Below the pieces are notes generated by a model, which was not told the origin of the DNA, did no database searches, and saw only the letters and a list, made by a program, of their open reading frames with translations. Below are positions 61,878 to 64,000 of a stretch of 64,000 bases of DNA, one piece after another. This DNA is from Alicyclobacillus sp. SP_1 (GTDB taxonomy: Bacteria > Bacillota > Bacilli > Alicyclobacillales > Alicyclobacillaceae). The DNA is taken from contig NZ_JAMCCX010000017.1 of the NCBI RefSeq assembly GCF_024706985.1, forward strand, positions 1-64,000. Direction: 5' to 3'. Numbering within the stretch: position 1 is the first letter of the stretch; each line of letters starts with the position of its first letter. The translations under genes were made by a program, and so were the position numbers.

Positions 61878-62501
61878 TTGTCAGTGCAAAGAGCAGCAGT
61901 GCGAAAGGGAATCCAGATCGAGCAGATCTCCATAGCGTGGATGGTCGTGGAAGCCGGTGTGGCGCTCTGGGCCGGACTGCAGGCACACTCGATCGTGCTC
62001 ATCGCGTTTGGGGCAGACAGCATTATCGAACTGATCGCGGGTTTTGTACTGTTATGGCGACTCGGGCTCGAAGCGCGCGGCGCAAGCCTTGAGCGCGTGC
62101 AGCGTGCTGAGCGGTCGGCCGCCTGGATCGTTGGCGGCGCTCTGTTTTTATTGGCGGTCTACATTCTGGTGTCGGCGGGGCACGCCCTGTGGACGCACAG
62201 TGGAGCGGATGCGAGTCTGCCCGGATTGGGGCTTTCATTAGCTTCCGGATTATTGATGCCGTTTCTCGCGTCTGCGAAAAAGCGCATCGGCGCAGAGATC
62301 GGCAGTCAGGCCTTGAAGGCGGACGGCGCCTGCAGCATCGTCTGTGCGTATATGGCCTGGACGGTATTGGCTGGGGTATTGCTTACGGCATGGTTCGGAT
62401 GGTGGTGGGCGGATTCAGTGGCCGCCTTGGCGCTTGTGTACTTCGTGATCAAGGAAGGGCTGGAAGCGATCCGTGAAGCGCAGGGGAAAGAGGACACCTG
62501 A
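61878..62501 (+). CDS. CDF-like cation transporter, short form
   Basis: A 207-residue protein with six helices and FGADSIIELIAGFV and ADGACSIVCAYMAW, near-identical in layout to the gene at 54810. TTG at 61878 has GGGAGGTGG 7 bases upstream. It follows the CzcD-like gene and is likely part of the same unit. It lacks the cytoplasmic domain. Confidence 0.82.
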   Translation: MSVQRAAVRKGIQIEQISIAWMVVEAGVALWAGLQAHSIVLIAFGADSIIELIAGFVLLWRLGLEARGASLERVQRAERSAAWIVGGALFLLAVYILVSAGHALWTHSGADASLPGLGLSLASGLLMPFLASAKKRIGAEIGSQALKADGACSIVCAYMAWTVLAGVLLTAWFGWWWADSVAALALVYFVIKEGLEAIREAQGKEDT

Positions 62502-62678
62502 AGCTGTCAGTAAGACAGAGCCTCGGTGAGACTCACACTGCCTTGGGGCGCTACTTTGCCGCGAATGCCACTCAGATCCATTCACTGCGAAAATATCACC
62601 GAACAATCCTCATGGTGGACGGATCTCTTCATGCCACTTCATTGGCGGGATTGTATCGGGGAAATGTGACCTTGGTCT

Positions 62679-62709
62679 TCATACTTTCTTCACACTTTGG
62701 GAGCACACT
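62679..62709 (+). promoter_or_regulatory. TCACA-box promoter of the coiled-coil gene
   Basis: TCATA-CTTTCT-TCACA (62679-62694). At 9 bases the -10 would be CACACT (62704-62709), which is poor. The half sites are good. Confidence 0.5.
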
Positions 62710-62755
62710 GGCAATAGTTTAACTGCTGAAACGATGCTCTGAGGGGGGACGTTTG

Positions 62756-63031
62756 ATGAACTGGTCGTTATTGCTGCTGTTACTATGTCCGCTGACGATG
62801 GTTTTCTGCATGGGGAGTCTGTTCCGTTCTCCGAAGAAGCAGGCGCAGGTCGAGTCTTCAGTCAATGTGGTTCCTGTTTCGCAAGACGAGTTGAAGACGC
62901 TGCAACTGCAGGTGGCGGATCTCATGATCGAAAATCACGAACTCAAAGCGCAGGTGCAGCGACAGCAAGCGTCCCTGGTGCACCAAGACGGGTCTGCTGA
63001 CGGGATGCATAAAGAGATTCGCATGGCGTGA
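62756..63031 (+). CDS. Membrane-anchored coiled-coil protein
   Basis: A 91-residue protein with one N-terminal helix (WSLLLLLLCPLTMVFCM) and a coiled coil (LKTLQLQVADLMIENHELKA). GAGGGGGGAC is before the ATG. It could be a partner of the PspA proteins; that is only by analogy. Confidence 0.65.
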   Translation: MNWSLLLLLLCPLTMVFCMGSLFRSPKKQAQVESSVNVVPVSQDELKTLQLQVADLMIENHELKAQVQRQQASLVHQDGSADGMHKEIRMA

Positions 63032-63109
63032 TACGGGGAGGTTATTGATGCACCATGATGGTCTCCGCTTGGACACCTTCTTTTCTGTCGATGCCTAAGT
63101 GGTTGTTTC

Positions 63110-63325
63110 ATGGCGACGGTTAACATAGAGCGAATCGAAATAAACCTGGAATCGCTGAATCTTCGTGGCGCAAAGATGGACTTCCATCACGCTCGATTCA
63201 TCCTACGACAAGCCCGCTGCGTCAGACGATTTGCTGTGCATTACGATACGGGTGCATTGACACAATCTGTTGTGCTTCGCGACATCCCGATCTTCTCGGA
63301 GATCAGACCCCCGTGTAAAGGGTGA
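63110..63325 (+). CDS. Small hypothetical protein
   Basis: A 71-residue soluble protein (VNIERIEINLESLNLRGAKM, then DFHHARFILRQARC). No good ribosome site is seen. It ends 7 bases before the next start. No family is known. Confidence 0.4.
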   Translation: MATVNIERIEINLESLNLRGAKMDFHHARFILRQARCVRRFAVHYDTGALTQSVVLRDIPIFSEIRPPCKG

Positions 63326-63332
63326 AACGAGA

Positions 63333-64000
63333 ATGAACATGGTTCCCGTCATTGATCCAGCGGTCGTGCGGACATTTCACGCCCTGCTGTTTCAGTGGAT
63401 CCTATATGTAGTTCTGGGCATCGCCTGTCTGCTGTTTGGGCGGTGGCTGTTGACGGTTCTTGGGGAGCATGATCCTGAGCCAGCCCTGTCATTCGCGGGC
63501 ATTCGCCATCCCTCGCTGGGATTGCGCCGCTTTTTGTTTCACAGGGTCGGGTCCACACCGAAGGAACGCTTGGTATTATGGTGGGGGCTGGGACTTCTCT
63601 GGATCCTCGACGGTATCTTACAGGCGCAGCCCGCCATCCCGAATAACGGGTTTGTTCAGGATGTGCTGGCCCCTGCGGTGGCGGGGCAACCAGGGTGGTT
63701 CATCTCTATACTGGGCTGGAATATTCAGTTCTGGACGGATTACCCGATTGGCGCCGATGTCTTTGCCGTATTGATCGAGATGGGGATTGGCGTCTGCCTG
63801 ATCGTTGGAATGGATCGATTTGCAGGGCGATTGGCCCTATGGACATCCATCGTATGGGGTATGGGCATCTGGATATTTGGCGAAGGCATGGGAGGCATAT
63901 TGACGGGCAGCGCCACCTGGCTCGCAGGGTCTCCGGGGTCTATCGTGTTTTACATATGGGGCGCCGTTTTTCTGCTGCTTCCTGAACTGTGGTGGGAGAA
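63333..64000 (+). CDS. Multi-membrane protein, cut by the window edge
   Basis: An open frame of at least 222 codons with no stop. ATG at 63333 follows AAAGGGTGAAACGAGA. It has about six helices and a conserved-looking FGEGMGGILTGSATWLAGSP segment near residue 185. No clear enzyme motif is seen. It is downstream of the coiled-coil gene and may share its promoter. Confidence 0.7.
   Translation, partial: MNMVPVIDPAVVRTFHALLFQWILYVVLGIACLLFGRWLLTVLGEHDPEPALSFAGIRHPSLGLRRFLFHRVGSTPKERLVLWWGLGLLWILDGILQAQPAIPNNGFVQDVLAPAVAGQPGWFISILGWNIQFWTDYPIGADVFAVLIEMGIGVCLIVGMDRFAGRLALWTSIVWGMGIWIFGEGMGGILTGSATWLAGSPGSIVFYIWGAVFLLLPELWWE

Noticed and set aside
1-64000. CRISPR arrays, tRNA and rRNA genes
   Set aside because: No regular repeat-spacer arrays, no cloverleaf or TTCGA-type tRNA signature in context, and no rRNA sequence were seen on either strand.

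Overview
The window looks like chromosome (or a large integrated element) of a moderately GC-rich, endospore-forming member of the Firmicutes that lives on metal and sulfur chemistry. The evidence is a spoIIR-type gene (59465-60157), strong GGAGG ribosome sites with many TTG and GTG starts, sulfocyanin-like blue copper proteins, a DoxX-type membrane protein, a persulfide dioxygenase-rhodanese fusion, and two metal-sensing ArsR/CDF-efflux modules. An acidophilic iron/sulfur oxidiser of the Alicyclobacillaceae type would fit, but that is inference.

Region 1 (1-9755, minus strand) is a compact conjugative-transfer operon read right to left: Dam-type methyltransferase, VirD4/TraG coupling ATPase, replication-relaxation protein, C5-cytosine methyltransferase, small TcpD-like membrane protein, TcpE, VirB4 ATPase, and a membrane protein cut by the window edge. 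The coupling-protein gene has a 187-bp tandem duplication of its 3' end. Region 2 (10191-15249) holds accessory and control genes: an ImmA/IrrE-like protein lacking its catalytic Glu, a fused SAM methyltransferase, a cyclic-di-GMP-I riboswitch before a stand-alone OmpR-type winged-helix gene, two XRE regulators and a RinA/ArpU-like protein. Region 3 (15580-20200) has two large secreted proteins, a frameshifted antitoxin and a serine-recombinase remnant.

Region 4 (20517-28604) is an ECF sigma/anti-sigma locus with three matching ECF-type promoters, small secreted paralogues sharing a DGNTLPV motif, two multi-membrane glycosyltransferase-like proteins and a UbiA-family phosphoribosyltransferase. 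An IS1380-family transposase remnant follows. Region 5 (30258-41508) is a full Flp/Tad pilus operon: a P-loop protein, TadZ/CpaE, CpaB, CpaF/TadA, TadB, TadC, pilin, a pilin-like protein, TadE/F-like proteins, two surface/repeat proteins and an A24 prepilin peptidase. A PAP2 phosphatase ends it.

Region 6 (41941-64000) is an electron-transfer, envelope-stress and metal cluster: methyltransferases, SHOCT proteins, two PspA paralogues, two intact cupredoxins plus one decayed and one truncated relative, DoxX, a PIG-L deacetylase, an OmpR-type two-component system, CDF transporters with ArsR regulators, Lgt, persulfide dioxygenase, SpoIIR and small membrane proteins. Most transcription units here start from a shared promoter design, a direct repeat [TC]CA[CT]A-N6-TCACA followed by exactly 9 bases and a -10 box. 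This points to one local regulon, probably run by the response regulator at 52153-52842. It is the strongest candidate for a previously undescribed system in the window.
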